Assembly (NCBI GenBank): GCA_002292025.1
Contig: DBBC01000076.1
Coordinates: 17,354 to 31,938, forward strand
Length of the DNA stretch: 14,585 nucleotides
Source of the DNA: Firmicutes bacterium UBA994
Lineage (GTDB): Bacteria; Bacillota; UBA994
Direction of reading: 5' to 3'
Below, in pieces: positions 6,801 through 13,825 of the stretch (its first letter is position 1; each line of letters begins with the position of its first letter). A program made the position numbers and the translations under genes. The notes under the pieces are model-generated. The model worked only from the letters and a program-made list of their open reading frames with translations. It had not been told where the DNA came from and searched no databases.

Positions 6801-7715
6801 GTGCAAGAAATAGCGCTGATTGTAAATCTGACCGCTGGCTACGGCAGGTGTCGACTAAAGTATCCTGAAGTAGCAGCCTATCTAAAGCAAAATAAAATCA
6901 AAGCAAAGAGCTTCTTTACAGAAAAACGGGGACACGGGGAGGAACTGGCGCGGCAAGCCGTCCATGAGGGCTTTGAGATGGTCGTTTCCATGGGAGGCGA
7001 CGGCACGCTAAATGAGGTCGTAAACGGCGTAGCAGGATCGCAGGTTACGCTGGGGTATATTCCTGCAGGTTCCGGCAATGATTTTGGCCGCATCTTCGGA
7101 CTAAAAAAAGGTGAGGTAATTAAGGCTTGCAGTGTGCTTAAGGATGGACATGTGCGCGCCGTGGATTTGTGTCGAACCAACGGGCGCTTCTTTATCAACG
7201 TCGCCGGCGCCGGGTTCGACGCTGAGGTCGGACACATGGCCAATATTTGGGGTAAACGTTATTTTTCAGGAGCAGGAGCCTATGTCGCTTCTATTTTGCG
7301 CCAATTAGCCGCGTTTTCGCCACGGGAAATGGTAATCGAAATTGATGATCAACGCATTTGCACTAAGGCTTGGGCAGTGGTGGCAGCTAACGCACGCTAC
7401 TTCGGGGGCGGATTTATGATCGCACCTACGGCGGAAATAGACGACGGGCTGCTCGACGTCTACATTATCGGGGAGCTTTCTAAAGCGGGCCTGCTGATGG
7501 TATTGCCGCGCGTTGTCACTGGCGGCCACGTTTCGCACCCGGCAGTCGCATTCCGGCGGGCCAAACGCGTGAGAATAAGCTCAGCGTACGCGCTTGCGGC
7601 GCAAGCGGATGGCGAGATAATAGGACGTCTGCCGCAGGAGTTCGAGATAACGGGTCAAAAAATTAACATGATTCTGCCTAACGGAGGGATCGAAGGTGTG
7701 GGAGGACGAGCCTAA
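6801..7715 (+). CDS. Diacylglycerol kinase-family lipid kinase (DagK/YegS/BmrU type)
   Basis: The 304-residue protein has the DAGK catalytic domain in the N-terminal half. The nucleotide-binding VVSMGGDGTLNEVVNGV contains GGDGT at 65-69, followed by IPAGSGNDFGR (GSGND at 90-94) and INVAGAGFDAEVG (about 132-144). The C-terminal half has the beta-sandwich region ending ADGEIIGRLP-QEFEI. The family phosphorylates diacylglycerol or related lipids with ATP at the inner membrane face; the substrate cannot be told from sequence. Start GTG 6801 has GGGGGA about 8 nt upstream, and an in-frame TTG at 6774 lies in the preceding hairpin. The 3' end overlaps the next gene by 20 nt, so the two are translationally linked. 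Confidence 0.93.
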   Translation: MQEIALIVNLTAGYGRCRLKYPEVAAYLKQNKIKAKSFFTEKRGHGEELARQAVHEGFEMVVSMGGDGTLNEVVNGVAGSQVTLGYIPAGSGNDFGRIFGLKKGEVIKACSVLKDGHVRAVDLCRTNGRFFINVAGAGFDAEVGHMANIWGKRYFSGAGAYVASILRQLAAFSPREMVIEIDDQRICTKAWAVVAANARYFGGGFMIAPTAEIDDGLLDVYIIGELSKAGLLMVLPRVVTGGHVSHPAVAFRRAKRVRISSAYALAAQADGEIIGRLPQEFEITGQKINMILPNGGIEGVGGRA

Positions 7716-8868
7716 ACGCACAGGCAAGCCATACCTATGGGGCTTGTTCCTTCTTGTTTTGCTGGGCATGAGCAGCATCTTTTTCTTGCGTCCCGGGGTC
7801 AAGCCCCTCCCGCAACCAATGACGCCTGCTGCCGTGGACTCACCGGTTGTTACCTTGATTGGCGCTAAGGCGCATGGGAAGCCGCTGTTCAGCGCTGATG
7901 CGCAGACAGGTGTCTGGGCAGTCCACGCGGCGGGCGATCGCGCCGTGGTTACGTTTCTAAACGCCTTAGGGGACGAGCAATGGGCGGAAACTGTGCCGGC
8001 AGAAAGCGCTCTTATCGCGTCTAGTGGACGTTACCTAGTCATCGGCGAAGTAGGCCAGCCCAAGTTCCATGTCTATCACACTCGGCAGAAGCTCGTCCTG
8101 GTGGGCATTGCCCCCGGCCCTTTACAGGCGCTGTCCATCAGCCGGACGGGAGAGGTGGTCGCCGCTTTCACCGTCCCTGAGGCAGACCCCGTGGTGCTGC
8201 GCGCCGAGATTGCCATGTACTCCGCTCTCGGGCACCTCACGTGGCGGCACAGCCTAGCCGAGCAGCAGCCCATAGCCGTTAAGCAGTCTGCGGATGGCAA
8301 CACCGTGGCTCTCTTGTCTTTGCGCTTTGCGCGAGATGTAATGGGCAGCCTAACCCTCTATAGTCGCCACGGAGAACGACTGTTTGCCCAAGACTTGGCG
8401 GGGCGCCCGGGAATGCTGACGGTACGGGACGATGGCGAGAGTGTGGCAGTAACATCCGGTAACAGCATCCACGTTTTTGACCGGCAAGGGCAACTGCTAG
8501 TACGACACGATGCCGGTGGTGTGGTAGAAATGCTCAGGTATTATGGCTCCCACCCCACTTTCGTTGTGCTGCGCAGGGCCCTGCTAAATCTCAGGTCAGA
8601 ACACCGCGCAGTAGTGCTAGGGGAAAATGGCAGGATAGTACTGGAGCACCGCAGTCGCCAACCGATTGTTGCGCTCACCACTTTTGTGCCAAGGGGCGAC
8701 ATATTTATTGGTACCACGACTGGGGCCTTAGTCGTAAGCTACAACGGTCAGCCTAGGTGGAATCTGACTCACACTTGGCAGGGCGCGTACCGTGTATCCA
8801 CGCTTGATGGCGTGCACTATCTGATTATTATGGATGATGGGCAAGTGCTGCAGGTACGGGGGCAATGA
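7696..8868 (+). CDS. Membrane-anchored beta-propeller-like protein, function unknown
   Basis: The 390-residue protein has a short basic N-terminus, one membrane segment (about 13-31) and a proline-rich linker. About 340 residues of repeated beta-strand pattern follow, resembling WD40 or PQQ-like propellers. Blade-like repeats include TFLNALGDEQWAETV, IAMYSALGHLTWRHSL, LTLYSRHGERLFAQDL, IHVFDRQGQLLVRHDA and LVVSYNGQPRWNLTH; each is a hydrophobic strand, a turn with G-[DHQ], and a W/L strand. The fold call comes from this pattern only; no catalytic motif is seen. It is probably an extracytoplasmic sensor or scaffold. The GTG at 7696 has GGAGGG 7 nt upstream, inside the lipid-kinase gene. The stop overlaps the next start as ATGA. 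Confidence 0.8.
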   Translation: MWEDEPKRTGKPYLWGLFLLVLLGMSSIFFLRPGVKPLPQPMTPAAVDSPVVTLIGAKAHGKPLFSADAQTGVWAVHAAGDRAVVTFLNALGDEQWAETVPAESALIASSGRYLVIGEVGQPKFHVYHTRQKLVLVGIAPGPLQALSISRTGEVVAAFTVPEADPVVLRAEIAMYSALGHLTWRHSLAEQQPIAVKQSADGNTVALLSLRFARDVMGSLTLYSRHGERLFAQDLAGRPGMLTVRDDGESVAVTSGNSIHVFDRQGQLLVRHDAGGVVEMLRYYGSHPTFVVLRRALLNLRSEHRAVVLGENGRIVLEHRSRQPIVALTTFVPRGDIFIGTTTGALVVSYNGQPRWNLTHTWQGAYRVSTLDGVHYLIIMDDGQVLQVRGQ

Positions 8869-9158
8869 ACGCGACAAGCAGGCTCGACTTGGCTCCCAAT
8901 CTTCCTGTGCGGATCATACTAATTTTTGCTACGACACACTGTGCGCTCGCCGCGGAAAGGGTGCTTTTAGAGCGGCGGGTGTGGCATGAACTGCTGCCGC
9001 CACCGCGGGGCCTTACCCTAAGCTGTGGACTCTGTCTGATGGTGCGCCAAGAAGACTTTGCGCTGGTACGAAAAATATTGGCAGAAGGGCAGACTCATTT
9101 CGCGCAAGCTTATCGCATGCCGGACAGGGTCGACGGCCCCTATTTGCCGATTGGATAG
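8865..9158 (+). CDS. DUF3343 (putative Se/S carrier-like) protein
   Basis: The 97-residue product fits the DUF3343 family (PF11823). The pattern is a beta strand IILIFATTHCALAAERVL (17-34), then PPPRGLTLSCGLCLMV (45-60), and an acidic helix. The proline-arginine turn followed by S-C-G-[LI] is the family signature; a CxxC (C54, C57) replaces the more usual CG(I/L)A(L). The family is proposed to carry sulfur or selenium, by resemblance to TusA-like proteins, but its role in Firmicutes is unproven. The N-terminal 15 residues look unstructured. ATG 8865 overlaps the previous stop, with GGGGG upstream. Confidence 0.8.
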   Translation: MNATSRLDLAPNLPVRIILIFATTHCALAAERVLLERRVWHELLPPPRGLTLSCGLCLMVRQEDFALVRKILAEGQTHFAQAYRMPDRVDGPYLPIG

Positions 9159-9170
9159 GAGGAGCGCATA

Positions 9171-10031
9171 ATGTTCGGTCCGCTGCAGGAATATCTTCAG
9201 CGCTTTCCCGGATTACTGCCGTATGTGCCGCTGATAGTTGTCCTGATTAGGGTGGCGCTATTGATCGGCGCGGCCATTGTTGGCATACGGCTTAGCACCA
9301 TGTTGATCACCAATGTGTTTAGCGTTAAGAACGCTCGCTTCAAGCTAGACACGGCTAGGGCGAAAACGCTCGCGGTACTACTTAAGAGCGTGGTGCGCTA
9401 CGCCGTCTATTTCTTTGTGGCGATAACTGTGCTCGAGACTTTAGGTGTGTCCGCCGCGTCAATTATAGCCGGTGCGGGGGTAGTAGGGCTTGCTGTCGGC
9501 TTTGGCGCACAAAGCCTAGTGAGGGACGTTTTGAGCGGGTTCTTCATTATCTTGGAGGATCAGTACGACGTCGGAGAATACATTGAGGCCGTGGGCGTGG
9601 GCGGTGTAGTGGAAGAGGTGGGGCTGCGCGTTACTAGGCTCCGCGACTTCAGCGGGGTACTGCACATTGTGCCCAACGGCATCATCGATAAAGTGAGCAA
9701 CCACAATCGCGGCCCCCTCAGAGCCATGGTGGACATCAAAGTTGCCCATGAAGCAGACCCGGAGAAGGTCAAGCTGATCTTAGAAGAGGTTGTCAAGGCA
9801 GTCGCCTTGGACACACCAGAGGTAGTCGAAGGACCGGTAGTATTGGGGATTGTGGATATTGTCGAGACGGGGGTGGTCTTTCGGCTATGGGCGCGCACAC
9901 AGCCTATGCAGCAGTGGTATGTAGAGCGTGTAATCCGTCGGCGCGTCAAGCTGGCACTTGACCACGAGGGCATCCACACCCCGTATCCGCGCACCGTGAT
10001 TATGCCAGGCGAACAAGGCGGAATCGAGTAG
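9171..10031 (+). CDS. Small-conductance mechanosensitive channel (MscS family)
   Basis: The 286-residue membrane protein has segments at about 16-40 and 70-92. The Gly/Ala-rich pore helix TM3 spans about 94-128 (IIAGAGVVGLAVGFGAQSLV, then RDVLSGFFIILED). The MscS beta domain follows (about 130-180: YDVGEYIEAVGVGGVVEEVG, RLRDFSGVLHIVPNG), then the alpha/beta C-terminal domain (about 185-275). These channels open under membrane tension to release solutes on hypo-osmotic shock. The length is that of the short three-helix YkuT/MscS type. A strong AGGAGGAG site precedes ATG 9171, 12 nt after the DUF3343 stop. Confidence 0.95.
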   Translation: MFGPLQEYLQRFPGLLPYVPLIVVLIRVALLIGAAIVGIRLSTMLITNVFSVKNARFKLDTARAKTLAVLLKSVVRYAVYFFVAITVLETLGVSAASIIAGAGVVGLAVGFGAQSLVRDVLSGFFIILEDQYDVGEYIEAVGVGGVVEEVGLRVTRLRDFSGVLHIVPNGIIDKVSNHNRGPLRAMVDIKVAHEADPEKVKLILEEVVKAVALDTPEVVEGPVVLGIVDIVETGVVFRLWARTQPMQQWYVERVIRRRVKLALDHEGIHTPYPRTVIMPGEQGGIE

Positions 10032-10090
10032 CTGCTCAGGGATCCCCGCCTACGGAGCCGATCGTTATTCTGGACAAGGAGAGATGCTCC

Positions 10091-10315
10091 GTGCCAATGA
10101 AGTTGTTTATAGGCGATGTGCTACAGCTAAAGAAAGAGCATCCCTGTGGCGGCGTGGAATGGGAAGTGTTGCGCACGGGGATGGACTTCCGCATTAAGTG
10201 TTTAAAGTGCGGACACAGCGTGATGATCCCGCGCGTTAAGCTGGAAAAAGACATAAAAAAAGTCATCAAAGAAGCATTGGGGACGGAGCCTTTTGCTTCA
10301 GACAACAAAAGCTGA
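10091..10315 (+). CDS. DUF951 family small zinc-binding-like protein
   Basis: The 74-residue protein matches DUF951: F-x-GD-x-[LV]-x-[LM]-K-[KR]-x-HPCG near the N-terminus, W-E-V-[LM]-R-x-G-x-D-[FI], and KCLKCGH (36-42). The cysteines C17, C37 and C40 plus nearby histidines may bind a metal. The fold is probably a small beta barrel; the function is unknown. In many Firmicutes it lies between the MscS gene and rpsF, as here. The GTG at 10091 is preferred because AAGGAGAG ends 7 nt upstream; an ATG at 10097 would be 13 nt away. No terminator separates it from the rpsF promoter. Confidence 0.88.
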   Translation: MPMKLFIGDVLQLKKEHPCGGVEWEVLRTGMDFRIKCLKCGHSVMIPRVKLEKDIKKVIKEALGTEPFASDNKS

Positions 10316-10339
10316 GCGCGAGAGCGGCGCGCATTTCGC

Positions 10340-10368
10340 TTGCTCGCAGTCTACCCCCCTGCTATAAT
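10340..10368 (+). promoter_or_regulatory. Sigma-A promoter of the rpsF-ssb-rpsR-rplI-dnaB operon
   Basis: The -35 is TTGCTC (10340-10345), followed by a 17-bp spacer and a perfect -10 TATAAT (10363-10368). Transcription should start near 10375, leaving a leader of about 64 nt before rpsF. Confidence 0.8.
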
Positions 10369-10387
10369 AAGGTGTTCTTGCAACCCT

Positions 10388-10409
10388 GCTCCATGCACTG
10401 ACATGGAGC
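10388..10409 (+). promoter_or_regulatory. Leader hairpin upstream of rpsF (possible S6:S18 autoregulatory site)
   Basis: GCTCCATG (10388-10395), loop CACTGA, and CATGGAGC (10402-10409) form a perfect 8-bp stem in the rpsF leader, about 12 nt before the GGAGGAGG ribosome site. In many bacteria the S6:S18 complex binds an rpsF leader and represses translation. I do not see the CCG-containing bulge of the published motif, so the regulatory role is inferred from position. Confidence 0.4.
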
Positions 10410-10438
10410 CTTATGTCCAAGGGGAGGAGGTGCAGCTA

Positions 10439-10726
10439 ATGCGCAAGTACGAAACTATGTTCATCCTTAATATCGGGCTGACTAAAGAGCAGCTGCCGGA
10501 AAAGGTGGAACGCTTTACCACAGCTATCACTAACAATGGCGGTCAAATTGATAAACTCGCCGAATGGGGTAAACGCCGTCTCGCCTACGAGGTGAACAAG
10601 CAACGCGAAGGGTATTACTTCTTGGTAAACTTCACGGCAGAGCCCGCCGCAGCCAAAGAGCTGGAGCGGCAGTTTCGCATTTCTGAAGATGTCGTTCGCT
10701 ACGTAGTATTTCGCCAAGACGACTAG
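10439..10726 (+). CDS. rpsF: 30S ribosomal protein S6
   Basis: The 95-residue protein has the S6 pattern: MRKYETMFIL (1-10), GGQIDKLAEWGKRRLAYEVN (34-53), GYYFLVNF (58-65) and ISEDVVRYVVFR (81-92). S6 binds S18 and 16S rRNA in the platform of the small subunit. The ATG at 10439 follows GGGGAGGAGG. Longer in-frame starts upstream would run through the promoter and leader and are rejected. It is the first gene of the rpsF-dnaB operon, with ssb 18 nt downstream. Confidence 0.98.
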   Translation: MRKYETMFILNIGLTKEQLPEKVERFTTAITNNGGQIDKLAEWGKRRLAYEVNKQREGYYFLVNFTAEPAAAKELERQFRISEDVVRYVVFRQDD

Positions 10727-10744
10727 TCCTGGGGGTGATAAGTA

Positions 10745-11143
10745 ATGCTAAACAAGGTTATACTTATCGGCAGGCTTACGCGCGACCCTGAACTCCGCTT
10801 TACCCCGAACACCGGCACAGCCGTCGCCACTTTCGGGCTGGCAGTCGATAGGGTAGGCAAGAACAGCGGAGTAGATTTTATCAATATCGCGGTGTGGGAG
10901 AAGCAAGCTGAAACCTGCGCCCAATACTTAAAGAAAGGGCGACTGGTAGCTGTGGTAGGAAGGCTGAGCGTTCGTTCATACGAAAAGGACGGACAAAAGC
11001 GCAGCTTCACCGAGGTTGTGGCAGAGCAAGTGCGCTTTCTCAGTCCCGCAAACCGCGAGGGAGGCTTACAAGGCGACAAGCCCCCAGAGTACGATGAGAC
11101 CGCCAAAGAGGTAAACCTTGATGACGAAGACCTGCCATTTTAG
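10745..11143 (+). CDS. ssb: Single-stranded DNA-binding protein
   Basis: The 132-residue protein has an N-terminal OB fold (about 1-105): MLNKVILIGRLTRDPELRFT, VATFGLAVDR, FINIAVWEKQAE and GRLVAVVGRLSVRSYEKDGQ. The linker is very short (about 105-124). The C-terminal tail ends in DDEDLPF, the acidic peptide that recruits replication and repair proteins. SSB coats single-stranded DNA at forks. The total length is shorter than the usual 150-180 residues because the flexible linker is reduced. The ribosome site GGGGGTGAT precedes ATG 10745. The position between rpsF and rpsR is the standard Firmicutes arrangement. Confidence 0.98.
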   Translation: MLNKVILIGRLTRDPELRFTPNTGTAVATFGLAVDRVGKNSGVDFINIAVWEKQAETCAQYLKKGRLVAVVGRLSVRSYEKDGQKRSFTEVVAEQVRFLSPANREGGLQGDKPPEYDETAKEVNLDDEDLPF

Positions 11144-11166
11144 CCTTTAAGTGAGGAGGAATATTT

Positions 11167-11394
11167 TTGCGCAAACGCACCCGTAAGCCCAAAAAACGCG
11201 TGTGTAGCTTCTGCGTCGATAAGGCCGTAGCCATCGAATACAAGGAAACCGACAAGCTGCGCCGCTTTATCACTGAACGCGGCAAGATCCTGCCGCGGCG
11301 GATATCCGGCAATTGTGCCAAACACCAGCGCCTGATGACCGAGTCCATTAAGCGCGCCCGCAACATTGCGCTTCTGCCCTATACGATTGAGTAA
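11167..11394 (+). CDS. rpsR: 30S ribosomal protein S18 (zinc-binding C+ form)
   Basis: The 75-residue protein carries the S18 signature: DKLRRFITERGKILPRRISG (29-48) and KHQRLMTESIKRARNIALLP (52-71). C13, C16, C50 and H53 form a CxxC...CxxH set, so this is the zinc-containing C+ version rather than the cysteine-free paralogue induced under zinc limitation. S18 pairs with S6 in the 30S platform. The start is TTG 11167, set by GAGGAGGA 6-7 nt upstream. Confidence 0.98.
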   Translation: MRKRTRKPKKRVCSFCVDKAVAIEYKETDKLRRFITERGKILPRRISGNCAKHQRLMTESIKRARNIALLPYTIE

Positions 11395-11513
11395 TGACGC
11401 AAGCCAGAGCATCTGGTCCGGGATAGGGCTACCCAGAAATAGCAATCCATGTGCGATAATTCCGCTGCGAAAGAGTGCGAGGTAGGCACGGAACTGACGG
11501 GGGAGGATTTCGC

Positions 11514-11957
11514 GTGAGAGTTATTTTGTCGCAAGATAACAAGGAGCTTGGCAAAAAGGGCCAGGCGGTAGAGGTCAGTGAAGGCTATGCCCGCAATTAT
11601 CTCCTGCCCCGCGGACTCGCAGTCATAGCGACGGAAGGCGCGACTAAAGCGCTTGCACAGGAGAAGCAGGCACAAGACCGCAAAAAAGCACGCGAGCTTA
11701 CAGAGGCCCAGAAGCTAGCCGCACGGCTTGAGGCTACGGAGCTGCGCATAACGGCTCGGGTGGGAGACGGAGGGCGCCTTTTTGGCTCGGTAACCTCTGC
11801 CGACATTGCTGCATGCTTAGCCGCACGCGGCATCGCAATTGATAAGCGTCGCATTGAGCTTAAGGAGCCCATCAAGGTCATGGGACGGTACAGCATAGAG
11901 GTTAAGGTTTATCAAGAGATTAGCGCTAGACTTACGCTTGACGTGGTCACTGAGTAG
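11514..11957 (+). CDS. rplI: 50S ribosomal protein L9
   Basis: The 147-residue protein has the N-terminal 23S-binding domain with the L9 signature G-x(2)-G-x(4)-V-x(2)-GYARNYLLPRGLA (13-36). A long connecting helix follows (about 40-75, rich in Ala, Lys, Glu), then the C-terminal domain with GGRLFGSVTSADIA (86-99) and KRRIELKEPIKVMGRYSIEV (111-130). L9 lies at the base of the L1 stalk and supports frame maintenance. The GTG at 11514 follows GGGGGAGGA; an upstream in-frame start at 11475 would include this ribosome site and is rejected. A 119-nt spacer separates it from rpsR, where many Firmicutes carry yybS and gdpP; neither is present. dnaB begins 3 nt after its stop. Confidence 0.98.
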   Translation: MRVILSQDNKELGKKGQAVEVSEGYARNYLLPRGLAVIATEGATKALAQEKQAQDRKKARELTEAQKLAARLEATELRITARVGDGGRLFGSVTSADIAACLAARGIAIDKRRIELKEPIKVMGRYSIEVKVYQEISARLTLDVVTE

Positions 11958-11960
11958 CGT

Positions 11961-13301
11961 ATGGTCGAGCCAAGAACACCTCCCCATCATCTAGAAGCAG
12001 AGCAGTCGGTTTTAGGCGCGATCTTCCTTGACCCGGATGCGATCATCTCGCTAGCGGTCACCTTGCAACCGACACACTTTTACCGGGAGGCGCATCGCGT
12101 CATCTTTCAAGTCATGCTCGATCTATACATGCAAAACGTTCCCCTAGACCTAGTCACAATTGCGGACAGGCTAGACAAGGCGGGCAAGCTTGAAGACTGT
12201 GGCGGCATCAGCTATCTTACGGCTCTCATAGAGGCGACGCCGGTCGTGAGCAACGCGCCAACATATGCTAAAATTATCCATGACAAATACCTCCTGCGTC
12301 AGCTGATTACCGCCGGCAATGAAATAGCGGCGGCTGCCCTCGGCGGCGTCAGCGAGACTACAGCTCTGCTAGATTCGGCCGAGCAGCGCATTTTTAAGCT
12401 GGCGCAACAGCGGGAATCGCGCGACTTCGCCCCCTTAGTGAGCGTTCTCCATGACGTATACGACCAAATCAACGTCAGCAGGTCTCCGGGTGGAGCGATC
12501 AGTGGCGTGCCTTCCGGCTACAAAGACCTTGACCGCCTCACGCACGGTTTCCAGCGCGGAGACCTTGTTATTCTGGCTGCGCGCACGGCCGTGGGCAAGA
12601 CCGCGTTCGCCCTTAATATATCTCTCCACGCCTCGTTGCGTCATGCTGTCCCTGTCGCGTTCTTTAGCTTAGAAATGCCTAAAGAGCAATTGGCGCTGCG
12701 CATGCTCTGTAGTGAAAGCCTAGTGCGCTCCGAAGCGGTACGCAGCGGCACCCTAGGGGACAGAGACTGGGCGCGCATTGCCGAAGGCTTTCGCGAGCTT
12801 AACGAAGCTAAGATTTTCATTGACGACACGCCCGCGCTCTCCGTCATGGAAATGCGCAGCAAGGCGCGGCGCCTTAAACTGAACGAAAATATAGGTCTAA
12901 TTGTAGTGGATTACCTGCAGCTTGTGCGTTACCCACAGCGTTTTGAGAACAGACAGCAGGAAGTAGCCGAGATAACGCGCACAATTAAGGCGCTGGCGCG
13001 TGAACTGGAAGTGCCGGTTATGGCGCTGGCCCAGCTCAGCCGCGCGTCAGAGCAGCGCAGCGACCGTCGCCCCAACCTTGCGGATTTACGCGAGTCCGGT
13101 GAAATCGAGCAAGCCGCCGATCTTGTGATGTTTCTCTACCGCGAGGATTATCAAAAACACGACTTGCCGCCCGGTGCCGCTGAAGGCTCCGGTCCGATCG
13201 AAGTAATTTTGGGCAAACACCGCAATGGTCCAGTCGGACGGGTGACACTCACATTCCGTAAAGATTTCGGACGATTTGAAAATGCTGCCCCGAATTTTTG
13301 A
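11961..13301 (+). CDS. dnaB: Replicative DNA helicase
   Basis: The 446-residue protein (called DnaC in Bacillus) unwinds DNA at the fork as a hexamer. The N-terminal primase-interacting domain starts with PPHHLEAEQSVLGA (7-20). The C-terminal RecA-like domain has Walker A ARTAVGKTAF (207-216) with K213, the catalytic glutamate in FFSLEMP (E239), Walker B IGLIVVDYLQL (311-321), ALAQLSRASEQR (355-366), DLRESGEIEQAADLVMFLYR (375-394) and KHRNGPVG (419-426). The P-loop reads T-A-V where DnaB usually has P-S-M; the essential GKT is intact. The ATG 3 nt after rplI has little ribosome-site sequence, so translation is probably coupled to rplI. No intein is present. A tRNA promoter begins 3 nt after its stop. 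Confidence 0.98.
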   Translation: MVEPRTPPHHLEAEQSVLGAIFLDPDAIISLAVTLQPTHFYREAHRVIFQVMLDLYMQNVPLDLVTIADRLDKAGKLEDCGGISYLTALIEATPVVSNAPTYAKIIHDKYLLRQLITAGNEIAAAALGGVSETTALLDSAEQRIFKLAQQRESRDFAPLVSVLHDVYDQINVSRSPGGAISGVPSGYKDLDRLTHGFQRGDLVILAARTAVGKTAFALNISLHASLRHAVPVAFFSLEMPKEQLALRMLCSESLVRSEAVRSGTLGDRDWARIAEGFRELNEAKIFIDDTPALSVMEMRSKARRLKLNENIGLIVVDYLQLVRYPQRFENRQQEVAEITRTIKALARELEVPVMALAQLSRASEQRSDRRPNLADLRESGEIEQAADLVMFLYREDYQKHDLPPGAAEGSGPIEVILGKHRNGPVGRVTLTFRKDFGRFENAAPNF

Positions 13302-13303
13302 CA

Positions 13304-13332
13304 TTGACACCCGTGCTTTTGTGCCTTAGAAT
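13304..13332 (+). promoter_or_regulatory. Sigma-A promoter of the tRNA-Glu/tRNA-Asp unit
   Basis: TTGACA (13304-13309), a 17-bp spacer and TAGAAT (13327-13332) form a near-consensus promoter. The expected start near 13339 gives a leader of about 9 nt before tRNA-Glu. The -35 lies 2 nt after the dnaB stop codon. Confidence 0.85.
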
Positions 13333-13347
13333 GAGTAGGTATCTGGC

Positions 13348-13423
13348 GGCCCCATAGTGAAGCGGTCTAACACACCAGCCTTTCACGCTGGCGACACGGG
13401 TTCGAATCCCGTTGGGGTCACCA
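13348..13423 (+). tRNA. tRNA-Glu(UUC)
   Basis: The 76-nt cloverleaf includes an encoded CCA (13421-13423). The acceptor stem GGCCCCA pairs with TGGGGTC, with discriminator A. The anticodon stem CCAGC/GCTGG closes the loop CTTTCAC with anticodon TTC. The T arm is ACGGG-TTCGAAT-CCCGT. Confidence 0.98.
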
Positions 13424-13435
13424 CTTTCATGAGCT

Positions 13436-13511
13436 GGAGCTGTAGTGTAGCGGTTAACATGCCGGCCTGTCACGCCGGAGACCGCGGGTTCGATTCCCGT
13501 CAGCTCCGCCA
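13436..13511 (+). tRNA. tRNA-Asp(GUC)
   Basis: The 76-nt cloverleaf includes an encoded CCA (13509-13511). The acceptor stem GGAGCTG pairs with CAGCTCC, with discriminator G. The anticodon stem CCGGC/GCCGG closes the loop CTGTCAC with anticodon GTC. It lies 12 nt after tRNA-Glu and shares its promoter. Confidence 0.98.
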
Positions 13512-13523
13512 CTCAAAAATAGG

Positions 13524-13547
13524 CCCAGAAGCCTTGCTTCTGGGTTT
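13524..13547 (+). terminator. Intrinsic terminator of the tRNA-Glu/Asp unit
   Basis: CCCAGAAGC (13524-13532), loop CTT, and GCTTCTGGG (13536-13544) form a perfect 9-bp stem followed by TTTGTG. The T tract is short, but the position 12 nt after tRNA-Asp and before the next promoter supports a terminator. Confidence 0.7.
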
Positions 13548-13569
13548 GTGCTACAAGTAAGCTCCATCA

Positions 13570-13599
13570 TTGACATTTTATTTGACGCTTGTCTATGGT
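13570..13599 (+). promoter_or_regulatory. Probable promoter of tRNA-Thr
   Basis: A consensus TTGACA (13570-13575) is followed by an 18-bp spacer and TATGGT (13594-13599). Transcription would start near 13606, only about 2 nt before the mature tRNA. Confidence 0.6.
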
Positions 13600-13607
13600 T
13601 GTATCGC

Positions 13608-13682
13608 GCCGGTGTAGCTCAGTGGCAGAGCAGCTGATTCGTAATCAGCAGGCCAGGGGTTCAAATCCCCTCACCGGCTCCA
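13608..13682 (+). tRNA. tRNA-Thr(CGU)
   Basis: The 75-nt cloverleaf includes an encoded CCA (13680-13682). The acceptor stem GCCGGTG pairs with CACCGGC, with discriminator T. The D stem is GCTC/GAGC. The anticodon stem GCTGA/TCAGC closes the loop TTCGTAA with anticodon CGT. The T arm is AGGGG-TTCAAAT-CCCCT. Confidence 0.98.
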
Positions 13683-13690
13683 GCGTTATC

Positions 13691-13724
13691 AAGGCTCTTG
13701 GGGCTTTTGCTCCGGGGGCTTTTT
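13691..13724 (+). terminator. Intrinsic terminator after tRNA-Thr, rich in G-U pairs
   Basis: AAGGCTCTTGGGGC (13691-13704), loop TTTT, and GCTCCGGGGGCTTT (13709-13722) pair over 14 positions, several of them G-U, followed by more T residues. A second small palindrome, CCTAT-TTTTT-ATAGG, follows at 13728-13742. Confidence 0.7.
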
Positions 13725-13825
13725 GGGCCTATTTTTTATAGGATTCCTCCTTCGTGCCGCGAATAGATATGAGTACATAAAGCCGGACGTGATTGCGCAG
13801 GCATCTTGGTATGCAAAGAGCTACC

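Noticed and set aside
11452..11460. Extended -10-like TGCGATAAT between rpsR and rplI
   Set aside because: No -35 element at the right distance and a single short match is not enough to call a promoter.
13249..13512. Minus-strand frame containing GIEPAV and NGIRTRV
   Set aside because: These are the typical false peptides from antisense translation of tRNA genes; the frame covers tRNA-Glu and tRNA-Asp.
13357..13560. Plus-strand frame across the tRNA-Glu/Asp genes
   Set aside because: It lies fully on two well-formed tRNA genes and their terminator.
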